In this document: positions 1 to 10,000 of the stretch, in pieces | Layout of the letters: every line of letters starts with the position of its first letter | Position numbering within the stretch: the first letter of the stretch is position 1 | Assembly: GCF_010500615.1 (NCBI RefSeq) | Contig: NZ_JAAGNX010000003.1 | Coordinates: 434,001-498,000 of the forward strand | Origin: Oceanipulchritudo coccoides | GTDB taxonomy: Bacteria; Verrucomicrobiota; Verrucomicrobiia; Opitutales; Oceanipulchritudinaceae | Reading direction: 5' to 3' | DNA: 64,000 nt | Position numbers and translations under genes: made by a program | Notes under the pieces: model-generated | The model's input: the letters and a program-made list of their open reading frames with translations, nothing else | Databases searched by the model: none | What the model was told of the DNA's origin: nothing

Positions 1-405
1 GTCGCCACTCCCAATAACAGCAGGCTCCTCTCTCTCAGCGTTCCTGACTCAGGAGATTCTACACCCGCAATCGAGCTTCCCAACACTGGAAGCTATGATA
101 CTTGGCAGTCAGTCGAATTGGGCGAAATAAACTTGATGGAAGGCCTCAATACGTTAACTATGACTACATCAACTGGTGGGTTCACCATTGCTGCGTTTGA
201 TGTCAGTGAAGGTGAGGGATCGGTCTGGAAAGGTCTAAACATAGATGCATTTGGAAACGCTCAAACAAACTCATGGCTGGGGCAGATCAATATCAATGCA
301 GCGCCATGGATTTATTCCTACCAGTTCGAAGACTACATCTTCATGCCGGTCGCTCTGGAAGACACCTTTAGCGCTGACAACCAGTGGATCTTCATTCCTC
401 GCTAA
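1..405 (+). CDS. C-terminal part of a secreted CBM6-like carbohydrate-binding protein (5' end outside window)
   Basis: The frame is open from base 1 to the TAA at 403-405, so only the last 134 codons are present. The first ~70 residues look like the end of a family-6 carbohydrate-binding beta-sandwich: an LPNTGSYDTWQSV strand, then a leucine-rich strand and 'GGFTIAAFDVS' near the end. CBM6 modules normally sit on secreted glycoside hydrolases or lyases. The last ~60 residues form a Trp/Tyr-rich module (W.G...WLG......PWIYSY) that recurs at the C-terminus of the next gene. The catalytic part, if any, lies upstream and cannot be judged. The next gene starts 44 bp downstream on the same strand, so co-transcription is likely. 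The CBM6 call is by pattern only. Confidence 0.7.
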   Translation, partial: VATPNNSRLLSLSVPDSGDSTPAIELPNTGSYDTWQSVELGEINLMEGLNTLTMTTSTGGFTIAAFDVSEGEGSVWKGLNIDAFGNAQTNSWLGQININAAPWIYSYQFEDYIFMPVALEDTFSADNQWIFIPR

Positions 406-449
406 TTTCCAACCCACAAAAAACCTCTAAAAACAAACCTATACTCATT

Positions 450-1316
450 ATGAACAAAAAAATAACCGTAGCAACCGCCCTGGCCCTCCTGACGGGTTCC
501 ATGGCCTTTTCAAATACCCCGTTGATTGAAAACCCGGATTTCTCCGCTGGTTACAAGGATTCTTGGATCCTCGGTGCCAACATCTTCCCGGGCGGAGTTT
601 GGGCAGCCTTCTTGACTGCTGATAACACCGACCAAATCAATCCATTCCTCTGGAGTAATCAAGTTGTCCCGGGTGGCTCGGGTGTCACCATTAATTCATG
701 GGATGACGGTGCCTCCGACCGGATCGAACAATATCTTTTCAATGAGCATACCGCCGCCTCGCCAAATGGTGATCCAGCCTTCCTCCGGGTTCTGTTCAAA
801 CCTGGCGACGTCATCCGCTTTACAGGTTCGGCAAGGGCGACACGTGTCGGCGCTGACACAAGTGATATGCTGATCCGTGCCTTCATCAAGACATTGGGAT
901 ATAACCCGGATGCATTCGGGATTATTCCGCAGTATACTGTATTTCACAATATTGGATCCGCATTGGAACCGTTCGACCTGACTATCACCTACCCGGATGA
1001 TGTGACAGCCGAGCCCTTTCAGGTTATCCAACTGGGCTTCGAAATCACTAATGAATTTGATGGGAATTCCTTCACCATGGATTCAGGAACGATCTACTTC
1101 GAAAACCTTTCAGGTTACATCGAAGGCGATGCATCTGTGACTTGGGCTGGGTACGATGTCGATGAGAACGGCTTCGCCGATACAGGCGCATGGATGGGCA
1201 TCGTTAATGTTACTTCGGATCCATGGATTTATGTCTATGACCTCGGGAAGTACATCTACATTCCAGCCGAGGCTGTCTCTGAATCAGGAGCGTGGATTTA
1301 CGCCCTTGACCAGTAA
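450..1316 (+). CDS. Secreted protein with carbohydrate-binding-like beta domain and C-terminal WIY module
   Basis: 288 residues. The ATG at 450 is chosen because it begins a clear signal peptide (MNKKITVATALALLTGSMAFS); an in-frame upstream start would put a polar stretch before it. After the signal comes 'LIENPDFSAGYKDSWIL', the usual opening of a jelly-roll carbohydrate-binding domain, and beta-rich sequence to about residue 225. The last ~60 residues (W.GYDVDENG..., PWIYVYDLGKYIYIP, ending in WIYALDQ) closely match the C-terminus of the preceding gene product. No catalytic motif was recognised. It sits between a CBM6-like protein and a TonB receptor, so a role in capturing or presenting a polysaccharide at the cell surface is inferred, not shown. 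A strong terminator follows. Confidence 0.8.
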   Translation: MNKKITVATALALLTGSMAFSNTPLIENPDFSAGYKDSWILGANIFPGGVWAAFLTADNTDQINPFLWSNQVVPGGSGVTINSWDDGASDRIEQYLFNEHTAASPNGDPAFLRVLFKPGDVIRFTGSARATRVGADTSDMLIRAFIKTLGYNPDAFGIIPQYTVFHNIGSALEPFDLTITYPDDVTAEPFQVIQLGFEITNEFDGNSFTMDSGTIYFENLSGYIEGDASVTWAGYDVDENGFADTGAWMGIVNVTSDPWIYVYDLGKYIYIPAEAVSESGAWIYALDQ

Positions 1317-1332
1317 TCATTCAAGTAATTCT

Positions 1333-1369
1333 GCCAGCCGGAGATCAACTCCGGCTGGCTCTTTTTTTT
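1333..1369 (+). terminator. Rho-independent terminator
   Basis: An 11-bp GC-rich stem (1333-1343 pairs with 1349-1359, GCCAGCCGGAG with its complement) with a 5-nt loop is followed by C and eight T. It lies 17 bp after the secreted-protein stop and only ~50 bp before the TonB receptor start, so it either separates the two units or works as a partial terminator. Confidence 0.9.
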
Positions 1370-1419
1370 AGCCCTCCCCTCTTACCCTCTCTTGATTGAA
1401 ACACCACAAACTTAGAAAA

Positions 1420-4400
1420 ATGGAAACAAACTCACCCCATTACAAACTGCTCGGCTTGTTCCTGGCCACGGTCCTATCAACGGGATCCGCCATTGGACAG
1501 GATGATGCCGGTTCAAATGATCCTGTATTTGAACTTTCACCCTTTGAAGTCGAGACCAGTGGCGACAAGGGTTACTACGCCTCAAATGCCATTTCCGGAT
1601 CACGTATCAGTGTTCCGATCCAGGACATGCCTTTGACCATCGAGGTGGTCACGTCAGAATTTATCGAGGACACCGGCGCCACTGACCTTCGGGATTCCCT
1701 GAAGTACAGTGCGGGTATTCTCCTCCAGTCCCAGAATGATGCCTACGGATCAACCAGCAATGTCGGCCAAATCAACAACCCTGAAGGGGCGACCGGCAAC
1801 AAGAGCGATTCCTCCTTCAAAATTCGGGGATTTGTTCTGGAGAACACTCTCCGAAACGGTTTTCGGCGGCAACATGCCACCGATACGATTAACATTGACC
1901 GTATCGAAGTAGTTCGCGGACCCAGTGCCCTCCTCTACGGGGTCGGGAACTTCGGAGGTGTGGTCAATTATGTCACCAAAACCCCTCTTCCCGAATTCCA
2001 GCAGAATTTCAGCATTGGGGTTGGTTCAGATAGTTTCCAGCGTGCATCCATAGACAGCACAGGCCCCCTTTTTCTCGAAAATCTCGGCTATCGCCTGAGT
2101 ATGGCCATCGAGGATCGTGAAAGCTGGACCGATATCAATACTGAGGATCACTTCTTCATTGCTCCCGTTTTGCAATGGCGGATTTTTGACCGCATCAAGC
2201 TGACTCTCGATTATGAGTATGGAAAAGCCGATGAGAACGGTGTCAGCTTCCGCAGTGTTCGGACTCCGTCCCTTGAAGGCGTGAACATCTTCCAGTCTGA
2301 CCGACTGGAGACCTTTGGCTTCCTGGAATTCTCGGAAGACAAGAACGCCAACCAAGTTCTGGATCCCGGAGAGGACCTGAATGACAATGGTCAGATCGAC
2401 TTTACGCGCGACCCCCGCACTTTCCGTTGGTCAGGTCCGGATACCTTCATCGATACAGAATCGCAAAACGCGAATTTCTCGGTTGAGGTCAAGATCCTCG
2501 ACAACCTGTATTACAATGGTGGTCTCAATTACTCCAGGGTGAATTTTGTCACCCGTGACGTCTTTGGCGGTATCTCCAGGGGTAGCGGGGCTGATGCAGC
2601 TCAGGTCATTCTTGATGACATGCAGGCCAATGGCCGTGGCTTCCTTGCCCGTCAGGTTATTGATGGTAAAAACAGTGATACGGTTGTGCCTGTTTATGAC
2701 GGCGTTTTCCAGTACAACTGGGTCGGTTCGGATGAGCAGATCGACTGGCTTCAACATCGTCACGAGCTGAACTTTAGCGACCGCATTTTCGAAGGAAACA
2801 AGTGGCTCGAGTCCGAACACAACATCCTTCTCGGCTACTCCTTTGAAAGTCAGGACTACGAGAACACTGCCTACCGGTCTAATGGGGCGACGGATGACTT
2901 CATGTACAAGGATCCGACCGACGAAAGCTACATCCGTTTCGACACAATCTGGGACGGATCCCCCAGTCTGCCCTACGAACCCCTGCGTATTGATGGCAAT
3001 ACGGCTGAGAATGTTGGCATGTATGGTGTTTATTCCGGCCGTTTCTTCGATGATCGCCTCTTCCTCGTTGCCGGTATTCGTGAAGATACGACCCAAAGCA
3101 AGGATGGATTTGGTGAGGTGATCGGATCACGTCAGGGTCGTCAGTTTTTTGAAGACTCAGAGGTGAAGAAGCAGACCAGTCAGTTTGGTATCAGCGTTGA
3201 AGTCATCGAAGGATTCACTCTCTTCGCCCTGCAATCGGAAGGTGTTGAGCCAAACTTTGGTGGTGAGCGTGATGGAAACGGCATTGCTCTGGATTCCACG
3301 GTTGCCGATGCCACCGAATACGGTTTCAAGTTCAATCTGTTCGACGGGCGTATTGCCGGTACTATCAGCAAGTTCAATATCCAGCGCGAAGGTCTGCCTT
3401 TCCGTTACTGGTGGGCCCCAGCTCCTGTGCATGGTCAGTTCAGACCATCTGATGACATCATTTACCGCTTGGACGGCGTCAACCCGGACATCGCGAACAG
3501 GGACCCGGATACCGGGGAAATCATCAATCCTTATCAAAGGGCAACTGAAGCCGAATGGCTTGCTGCGAAAGCAGCGACAGGATCAGGTCCGAAAGGAGCT
3601 GTTTATACGCAGTCAAATGATGACGGTACATTCACCTATTTGAATGCCTCGACACCTGAGGGAGCTGCGTGGCTTGATGCCATCTTCCGGGAACTGCAGG
3701 ACGCTTTTCTGCTTCCCCTGGATGACCCCAACAAGGATCTCGATCCATGGCTTGGATTCCTGTACGAGGGCTTGGACGACGAGGAGGTCAACACTGCAAG
3801 TGAGGACCGCTCCGACCAGGGTTATTACCAATCCATTTCCGATGAATCGGATGGTTGGGAAGCTCAAATTATCATGAGCCCGCTCGAGAACCTGCAGATT
3901 ATCTTAAACTACTCTCATGTTGAACGGCAAGTCATCGATCCAGGTGCTTTTGTACAAACACCATTTGTTGAGGGTAATGAAGACCGCTGGGCGACTTGGT
4001 TCTTCCCGAACGCAAACTGGGGACTTGGTGGCGCACCTGTTGAACTGGTCTATCCAGGCGGAGACGGTCCATACCTCCCGAACACCGATACATCCTCTTG
4101 GACCGGTGTTGGCTGGGGCAAGGGAGAATCACTCGATGATACTCCTGAGGATGTCGTTTCCTGGTGGGCCCATTACACCTTCCTTGAAGACAGCCTGTTC
4201 AGCGGGTTGGAAATCGGTTTTGGTGGCCAGTGGGAAAGCGAGCGCGAATACGCCTCCGCATTTACCTCGGCTGGACAGAAGAAACAGAATGAGACCGGAA
4301 CCACCATCAAGGCTGTCACCGACGCGCGTCTGACACTCAATGCGATGGCGAAGTATTCATGGGTCCGCGACTCATACGATGCCTTCCTCCAGCTGAATGT

Positions 4401-4488
4401 GGACAACTTCCTCGATGACCAAGACCAGTATGGTTACATCTGGGCACCCGGGATTTCCTGGAAGATCAACTTCGGAGTCACTTTCTAA
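1420..4488 (+). CDS. TonB-dependent outer-membrane receptor (large, carbohydrate-locus type)
   Basis: About 1022 residues. The ATG at 1420 begins a signal peptide; an in-frame TTG at 1396 is the alternative. After the signal is the short segment 'FELSPFEVETSGDKGYYA', common in verrucomicrobial receptors, in the TonB-box region. The plug follows (residues ~60-190: 'MPLTIEVVTSEFIEDTGA', 'FKIRGF', 'IDRIEVVRGPSALLYGVGN', 'GGVVNYVTKTP'), then a long beta-barrel ending in a terminal aromatic residue (INFGVTF). A DPGEDLNDNGQIDFTRDP loop (~310-330) resembles a calcium-binding loop. TonB receptors import large ligands across the outer membrane using ExbB/ExbD/TonB energy. The location beside carbohydrate-binding proteins and LacI regulators suggests an oligosaccharide substrate; this is inference. 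No SusD partner is seen here. Terminators bracket the gene. Confidence 0.93.
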   Translation: METNSPHYKLLGLFLATVLSTGSAIGQDDAGSNDPVFELSPFEVETSGDKGYYASNAISGSRISVPIQDMPLTIEVVTSEFIEDTGATDLRDSLKYSAGILLQSQNDAYGSTSNVGQINNPEGATGNKSDSSFKIRGFVLENTLRNGFRRQHATDTINIDRIEVVRGPSALLYGVGNFGGVVNYVTKTPLPEFQQNFSIGVGSDSFQRASIDSTGPLFLENLGYRLSMAIEDRESWTDINTEDHFFIAPVLQWRIFDRIKLTLDYEYGKADENGVSFRSVRTPSLEGVNIFQSDRLETFGFLEFSEDKNANQVLDPGEDLNDNGQIDFTRDPRTFRWSGPDTFIDTESQNANFSVEVKILDNLYYNGGLNYSRVNFVTRDVFGGISRGSGADAAQVILDDMQANGRGFLARQVIDGKNSDTVVPVYDGVFQYNWVGSDEQIDWLQHRHELNFSDRIFEGNKWLESEHNILLGYSFESQDYENTAYRSNGATDDFMYKDPTDESYIRFDTIWDGSPSLPYEPLRIDGNTAENVGMYGVYSGRFFDDRLFLVAGIREDTTQSKDGFGEVIGSRQGRQFFEDSEVKKQTSQFGISVEVIEGFTLFALQSEGVEPNFGGERDGNGIALDSTVADATEYGFKFNLFDGRIAGTISKFNIQREGLPFRYWWAPAPVHGQFRPSDDIIYRLDGVNPDIANRDPDTGEIINPYQRATEAEWLAAKAATGSGPKGAVYTQSNDDGTFTYLNASTPEGAAWLDAIFRELQDAFLLPLDDPNKDLDPWLGFLYEGLDDEEVNTASEDRSDQGYYQSISDESDGWEAQIIMSPLENLQIILNYSHVERQVIDPGAFVQTPFVEGNEDRWATWFFPNANWGLGGAPVELVYPGGDGPYLPNTDTSSWTGVGWGKGESLDDTPEDVVSWWAHYTFLEDSLFSGLEIGFGGQWESEREYASAFTSAGQKKQNETGTTIKAVTDARLTLNAMAKYSWVRDSYDAFLQLNVDNFLDDQDQYGYIWAPGISWKINFGVTF

Positions 4489-4507
4489 GCGATTCGAATA
4501 GGATCTG

Positions 4508-4540
4508 AAAAGGGCGGGATGCAAATCCCGCCCTTTTTTT
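4508..4540 (+). terminator. Rho-independent terminator after TonB receptor
   Basis: A perfect 13-bp inverted repeat (4508-4520 with 4525-4537, AAAAGGGCGGGAT and complement), GCAA tetraloop, and a T run to 4540. The A/T-flanked stem could also work in the opposite direction for the leftward LacI gene. The rest of 4541-4746 holds no gene that I can see. Confidence 0.92.
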
Positions 4541-4746
4541 ATTCCACTAAAAATGGGAAATTGGCCGTCGCAACAATCTTGCCTTCGCCTAACATTTATA
4601 GGAACAGGCGGGATGCCCCACTCCCTCCCTTGATGAAACACGGTTCACGATCCCGCACAAGCAATCTGCGCGCACAGAACAATGAATAATCCTGCAAATA
4701 AATTCCGTTGCCAGTTTATGAAATAGCCGGTTGCGAGGGGAAATTT

Positions 4747-5793
4747 TTATTTTCTGGGAGGGGCCGTTGTTTCTCCAGCAATCAGCCGACCCGCGACCAT
4801 AATATGCCGTCTGGGAGCTGATGGGTGTGTCACTCGCCTCAAAAGAGAAACCACGCTGGATACACCGATGTCCCGGAAAGGCGTCCGGATAGTGGTCATT
4901 TGGGGTAATCCCTCAGTGGGAACTTCCCCGTCAAATCCTGTGATGGAAACATCTTCCGGCACGCGGATGCCATCTTCCCGGAGAGCCTTGATGAGGGGGT
5001 AGGCCTGGTGATCGGCAGCGCAAACAATTCCGGTCACGCCTTCGCTGATCATTTTCTTCGCCCTCTGGAGAACTTCCGGCACCTCAATTTGCCCTTCGCG
5101 ATGCACATTGATCACCCGGTCACCATGAAATGGCAGGTGAAAACGGTATAAACTCTCCACAAAGGCCCCAAACCGCCTTTCTACCCAAGGGGTGGGCACC
5201 GTGTACTTCCAGCTGAGATAACCCAGTTCCCGATGGCCCAATTCCACCAGATGGTGGACCATCCGGACTATCCCCAAGGTCTGATTTACCCCTACACAAT
5301 CGACGTCAACCTCCTCAAAATCATTCAATACACAAATTGTCGGAAACTTGCTGATTAGATTCCTTACTGATTCCTCCCTGAAAGGATAGAGAAGGATAAA
5401 GCCTAGTAGATTTGCATTTCTCAATCCGGGAAGGATCCGGCGTGCCCGGGGTGTGAGATTGAAATCGGCAGGATCAACGTAATTCACATTTAAGGTCAAC
5501 TTTTCGGCCGCCAGACGCTCACTGATGCCCGCCAGAATCTCCCGCGCGGTCCCCACCCGACGGTCCGCGTTTGAAGGAATGCCCGCTACGACCGCAACCG
5601 AGTCGGCTGCCCGCGGACGCTTTTGTGTCAAATTTCTCGGCGGGGAATACGCATACCCGATTTCAGCTGCCAGCTCGAATACCCGCGCCCGGGTTTCCGG
5701 GTTGATTTTCGGGTGGTTTGTAAAACATCGTGATACTGTTGTCCGGGATAATCCCAGTCTCTCCGCAATTTCCTTCTGATTCATTAAACTCAT
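4747..5793 (-). CDS. LacI-family transcriptional regulator (paralogue A)
   Basis: 348 residues. The N-terminal LacI helix-turn-helix and hinge are clear (MNQKEIAERLGLSRTTVSR, NHPKINPETRARV, then the AAEIGYAYSP hinge), followed by a periplasmic-binding-protein-like sensor domain ending in 'VCAADHQAY', 'RVPEDVSITGFDG' and 'APRRHI'. The family binds palindromic operators and is released, or occasionally activated, by a sugar ligand. Two ATGs lie three codons apart (5793 and 5784). It is divergent from a second LacI gene at 5970; the two share much of their sensor domain (VCAADHQAY, FDG, APRRHI), so they look like diverged duplicates. Targets are probably the receptor locus to the left and/or the large gene to the right. 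Confidence 0.93.
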   Translation of the reverse strand: MSLMNQKEIAERLGLSRTTVSRCFTNHPKINPETRARVFELAAEIGYAYSPPRNLTQKRPRAADSVAVVAGIPSNADRRVGTAREILAGISERLAAEKLTLNVNYVDPADFNLTPRARRILPGLRNANLLGFILLYPFREESVRNLISKFPTICVLNDFEEVDVDCVGVNQTLGIVRMVHHLVELGHRELGYLSWKYTVPTPWVERRFGAFVESLYRFHLPFHGDRVINVHREGQIEVPEVLQRAKKMISEGVTGIVCAADHQAYPLIKALREDGIRVPEDVSITGFDGEVPTEGLPQMTTIRTPFRDIGVSSVVSLLRRVTHPSAPRRHIMVAGRLIAGETTAPPRK

Positions 5794-5907
5794 TCAGCTT
5801 GACCCGTCCCGCCTGTCAATGAAATCGCTTGAAGTTGCATCTTAATCACCTCTGTCCAGTCGGCCCGCCAGCCCAATAGATATGTTGGTGAAGACATCAA
5901 TTTAGAC

Positions 5908-5935
5908 TGCATATTTATGCAATTTTTTGTTGCAT
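5908..5935. promoter_or_regulatory. Overlapping inverted repeats between divergent LacI genes, candidate operator
   Basis: TGCATA-TT-TATGCA (5908-5921) is a perfect inverted repeat and overlaps a second one, ATGCAA-N7-TTGCAT (5917-5935). A lone TTGCAT half-site occurs at 5835-5840. They lie in the 176-bp gap between two divergent LacI regulators, where an autoregulatory operator is expected. LacI-family operators are usually shorter palindromes with a central CG, so this site is not a canonical match; assignment is by position and symmetry. Confidence 0.45.
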
Positions 5936-5969
5936 CACGATGGAGATACCTGAGATAACTTTAATCCTG

Positions 5970-7007
5970 ATGAGCCGAGTCAACCAGCACAAAATTGCCG
6001 AGATGCTACAGCTGTCACAAACGACAGTTTCCCGCTCTCTGGCGAACCACCCGGCCATTAACGCAGAGACAAAAGCCCTTGTTTTGGATACTGCGGCGAA
6101 ACTTGGCTACAGCCAGCGTATCAAGCGGACAAACACATCAGAATCAACAACGCAGCCATCCATCTGGGGAGTTCTGATTGCCATGCCCAAACAATTCAGT
6201 GGTCCCTCGGAGACCTTCCAGCAAGTCCTTCGGGGCATTGCCGACAAGAGCTCCCTCCACGAATCTGTTCTGGACGTTGTCTATTATGATCCTGCCGAGA
6301 AAAACTCCCAGAAAATCCTTCGCAGAGTCCGTTCCACCGGATGGAAAGGGGTCATCCTGATTTATCCTCTTGATCCAGTCATGGCACATGAAATCGCCAA
6401 CCAGGTGCCCTGCGTTTCCATCATTGAGAATTACCGGCACGATCTGATTGACAGCGTTGATGTGGATCAGAGCGAAGCCATTTATACGCTTATCAAACAA
6501 CTGCATGACCAGGGGCACCGTAAGATCGGCTTTATGAGCTGGGTCTACGGTGTCGACACGCCGTGGGTCATGCGCAGATTTGGCAGCTATGTCGAAGCAC
6601 TCTTCCGGTTGAAACTGGAATTCAATCAGTCCACTGCGATAAATGTTCACGCCGGACAGGAGCTAACGCCCGAAGAGTGCGCACAACGCGTTGCCGAACA
6701 AGTCCGAAACGGCGATATCACTGCTGTAGTATGCGCTGCAGACCATCAAGCATATGCCCTCATTGAAGACCTTGCCACTGAAGACATCCGTGTTCCGGAA
6801 GATCTTTCCGTGACTGGTTTTGATGGTGTCAATCCACCGCACCGGCAAAAACAGGTGGCCACTGTCCTGGTTCCTTATGAGGAATTAGGGCGATCCGCGA
6901 CGCATCAGTTAGTTCGCCGTATCGAACAGCCCACCGCTCCCCGGAGACACATCCTCGTGGATGGTGATATCCAAACCGGGGAAACCATTTCAAGAGCAAC
7001 TGGTTAG
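5970..7007 (+). CDS. LacI-family transcriptional regulator (paralogue B)
   Basis: 345 residues from the ATG at 5970, placed directly before the helix-turn-helix (VNQHKIAEMLQLSQTTVSRS). An in-frame ATG at 5940 would add ten residues. After the hinge (AAKLGYSQRI) is a sugar-sensor domain with 'VCAADHQAY', 'RVPEDLSVTGFDG' and 'APRRHI', shared with the divergent LacI protein at 4747-5793. The gene ends 27 bp before the large carbohydrate-active gene at 7035 and probably shares its transcript, which makes that gene its likeliest target. Confidence 0.93.
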   Translation: MSRVNQHKIAEMLQLSQTTVSRSLANHPAINAETKALVLDTAAKLGYSQRIKRTNTSESTTQPSIWGVLIAMPKQFSGPSETFQQVLRGIADKSSLHESVLDVVYYDPAEKNSQKILRRVRSTGWKGVILIYPLDPVMAHEIANQVPCVSIIENYRHDLIDSVDVDQSEAIYTLIKQLHDQGHRKIGFMSWVYGVDTPWVMRRFGSYVEALFRLKLEFNQSTAINVHAGQELTPEECAQRVAEQVRNGDITAVVCAADHQAYALIEDLATEDIRVPEDLSVTGFDGVNPPHRQKQVATVLVPYEELGRSATHQLVRRIEQPTAPRRHILVDGDIQTGETISRATG

Positions 7008-7034
7008 ACCCTTTGCTCGAAAGGAAAACACATT

Positions 7035-10000
7035 ATGACTAAAAAAACACACCTAGAGAACACCCCACCCTCATCGATTTCTCCCGATTGCCCCTTAACT
7101 GATAATCTTGAAAAGGAGGTCAAGGGAAGCGTATTGGAAGAAAGCGGACAGACTTGGTACCGTATTGAGCGAACAGACCTGATGGGCAGTTTCCTGATGA
7201 GCCTGATCAGTGACTCAGACCACTGGCTATTCATCACAAGTTCCGGAGCCTTGACGGCGGGCCGGATAAATCCCGACCATGCGCTGTTGCCCTACTACAC
7301 CCAGGACAAGATCGAGGACTTGTCCGCATCCACTGGCAGCCGGACGATCGTGCGAATCCACCAGGATGAAGGTGCGACAACTTACTGGGAACCCTTCACT
7401 GAGCACGGCAAGCGGGGCGCCTGTATTGAACGACATTTACAGAAGAATACGACCGGCAATCATATCATTCTCGAGGAACGAAACAAGGATCTGGGACTTC
7501 TGATCCGGATTAGCTGGCGCCCAAGCGGTCGCTTTGGATTTGTCAGGAAAGTCGAGATTTTGAATGAGAGCACCAAACCCCGCCGGATTGAAGTCCTGGA
7601 TGGTTTGCAGAACATTCTTCCTCCGGGATTGGCACAGCGTTTTCAGAATGAGTTCAGTATTCTTGGCAACGCCTACAAGCAAACCGAGCTGGTGGAACCG
7701 GCCGGGATGGGAATTTACCATTTGAGTTCCGAACCAACGGACCTTGCCTCTCCGATGGAGGCCCTGAGAGCGAATATCGCATGGCAATGCGGGCTTGATA
7801 AGCCACTTTATCTAATCTCTGAACAGCAGCTCTCGAGCTTTCTCGCTGGCGGGAAATTGGAGACGGAAAGCGAATGCCGGGGGAAGCGCGGTTCCTACCT
7901 GACATTGGACGGGCATGAATTGAAGGCAGGCGGGTCGGCTTGCTGGTACAACTGTGCGGATGTGGATAAGGAGCCGGGGGAAATTGAAGAGCTGCTCGAG
8001 CTTATCTCCTCTTCGACGGAATTGCAGGAGGAAATCGAAGCCGATTGTGAACGCACCCAGGAAAACCTTTTGAAAATGCTTGGCCAGGCAGATGGATTGC
8101 AAAAAAGCAATGAATCGAGCCGCACCATGAGGCACACCTCCAATACGGTTTTCAACCTCATGCGGGGCGGGGCCCTTATTACAGGTTACGAGCTACCGGT
8201 CGACGATGTGGTGAAGACAGTGACTCGTTTCAACAAGGAGGCGGGCAAGCGCCTCAAGGCACTGCTTCCGGCCGATGAAAAACTTCACTGCCGCGATCCG
8301 TGGAGCAGTGATCACCCGCTCTGCAAGGCGGATGGGGATGCCCGCCGTCTGGTCCGGGAATATCTCCCACTGAGTTTCAGTCGCCGACATGGTGATCCCA
8401 GCCGCCCTTGGAACCGTTTCAGCATTGAGATCAAGGAGGATGACGGCTCTCCCCGGTTCAATTACCAAGGCAATTGGCGGGACATTTTCCAAAACTGGGA
8501 AGCCCTGCTCCATTCGTATCCGGAATATCTCGAAGCCGCTATTTTCCGGTTTCTCAATGCCACCACTGCGGATGGTTACAATCCCTATCGCCTGACCAAG
8601 GAAGGGTTTGAATGGGAAGAGCTCGAACCGGGAGATGCCTGGGCCAACATTGGCTACTGGGGCGATCACCAGATTATTTATCTCCTGCGTCTGCTTGAAG
8701 CTTCAACGCGTTTTCATCCAGACCGGCTGGCTGGACTTCTCAGTGAGGAAGGATGCGTCTACGCGGAAATCCCTTACCGGATTCGGTCCTATGAGGAAAT
8801 CCTCAATGATCCTCGGGAAACGATTGATTATGACGAGGAGTGGGCCAAGCGGATTGAAGCCCGGGTCGAGCAAAAGGGATCAGACGGCAAGCTCATGCAC
8901 GGAGGCGAAGGCGCGATCATCAACGTCAGCCTCATGGAGAAGTTGCTCGCTCCGCTTATGGCCAAACTGTCGAACTTTGTCCCCAGTGGAGGGATTTGGA
9001 TGAATACGCAGCGGCCCGAGTGGAACGATGCCAATAACGCTCTTGTCGGCTACGGGATTTCCGTTGTTACGCTGGGGTACGTCGCCCGATACCTGCGATT
9101 CCTCATCACCGAATTCGGCGAAACCCTCGAATCCGGAGAATACGCCCTTTCCAGCGAGCTCGGCGAGCTTCTGACCGCGCAGATTAACGTGTTCACCGCC
9201 ACTCCTGGCGAGGTCTCACCTCAGGAACGCTTTGCCCTCATGCAAAAGCTCGGCCAGTCAGCCAGCGATTTTCGTGGCAGCCTGTACGACAATGCGCTTT
9301 CAGGAACGAAGACCCAGGTGACCGGCAAGGACATTCTCGAGTACGCCAAGTCTGCCTTGGCGCATGTGGAATTGTGCCTCAGGGAAAACAAACGCGAAGA
9401 CGCCCTCTGGCACTCCTACAACCTGATCAAGATCGAGGACAAGGCAATCGAAGTTTCCCACCTGCATGTCATGCTTGAAGGGCAAGTATCTATCTTGAGT
9501 GCTGGAATTCTCGATACAAATGAATCCCTTGAGCTGTTGAAGAGCCTGCGGGAAAGTGAGCTCTACCGGGCGGACCAGGACAGCTATATCCTGTACCCGA
9601 ACAAGAGGCTTCCCGACTTTCTCGATAAAAACTGTCTTTCCAAGGAGGATATTGATGCCATTCCCCTGCTATTGAAGCTGGTCTGGGCAGGCAACCAATC
9701 CCTGGTCCGCAAGCGTTCGAAGGGTTCATATGCCTTCAGCGGAAAACTCCGTAACAAGCAGGATGTGGAGAATGTACTGAATGGGTTGGCTGAGAACCCG
9801 GATTTCTCCGACCTTGTCTCCTCTGATGGTCCGGCGGTTCTGGAATTGTTCGAAAACACTTTTAATCACCATGCCTTCACGGGTCGTTCCGGAACATTCT
9901 TCGCTTATGAAGGATTGGGCAGCATTTACTGGCATATGGTCTCCAAGCTGGTTCTCGCCGTCCAGGAGCTCATCCCGATGGGAGATCAGCAAAAGGCCAC

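Noticed and set aside
2431-3096. Open frame on the minus strand inside the TonB receptor gene
   Set aside because: Antisense to a well-supported receptor; no domain or signal.
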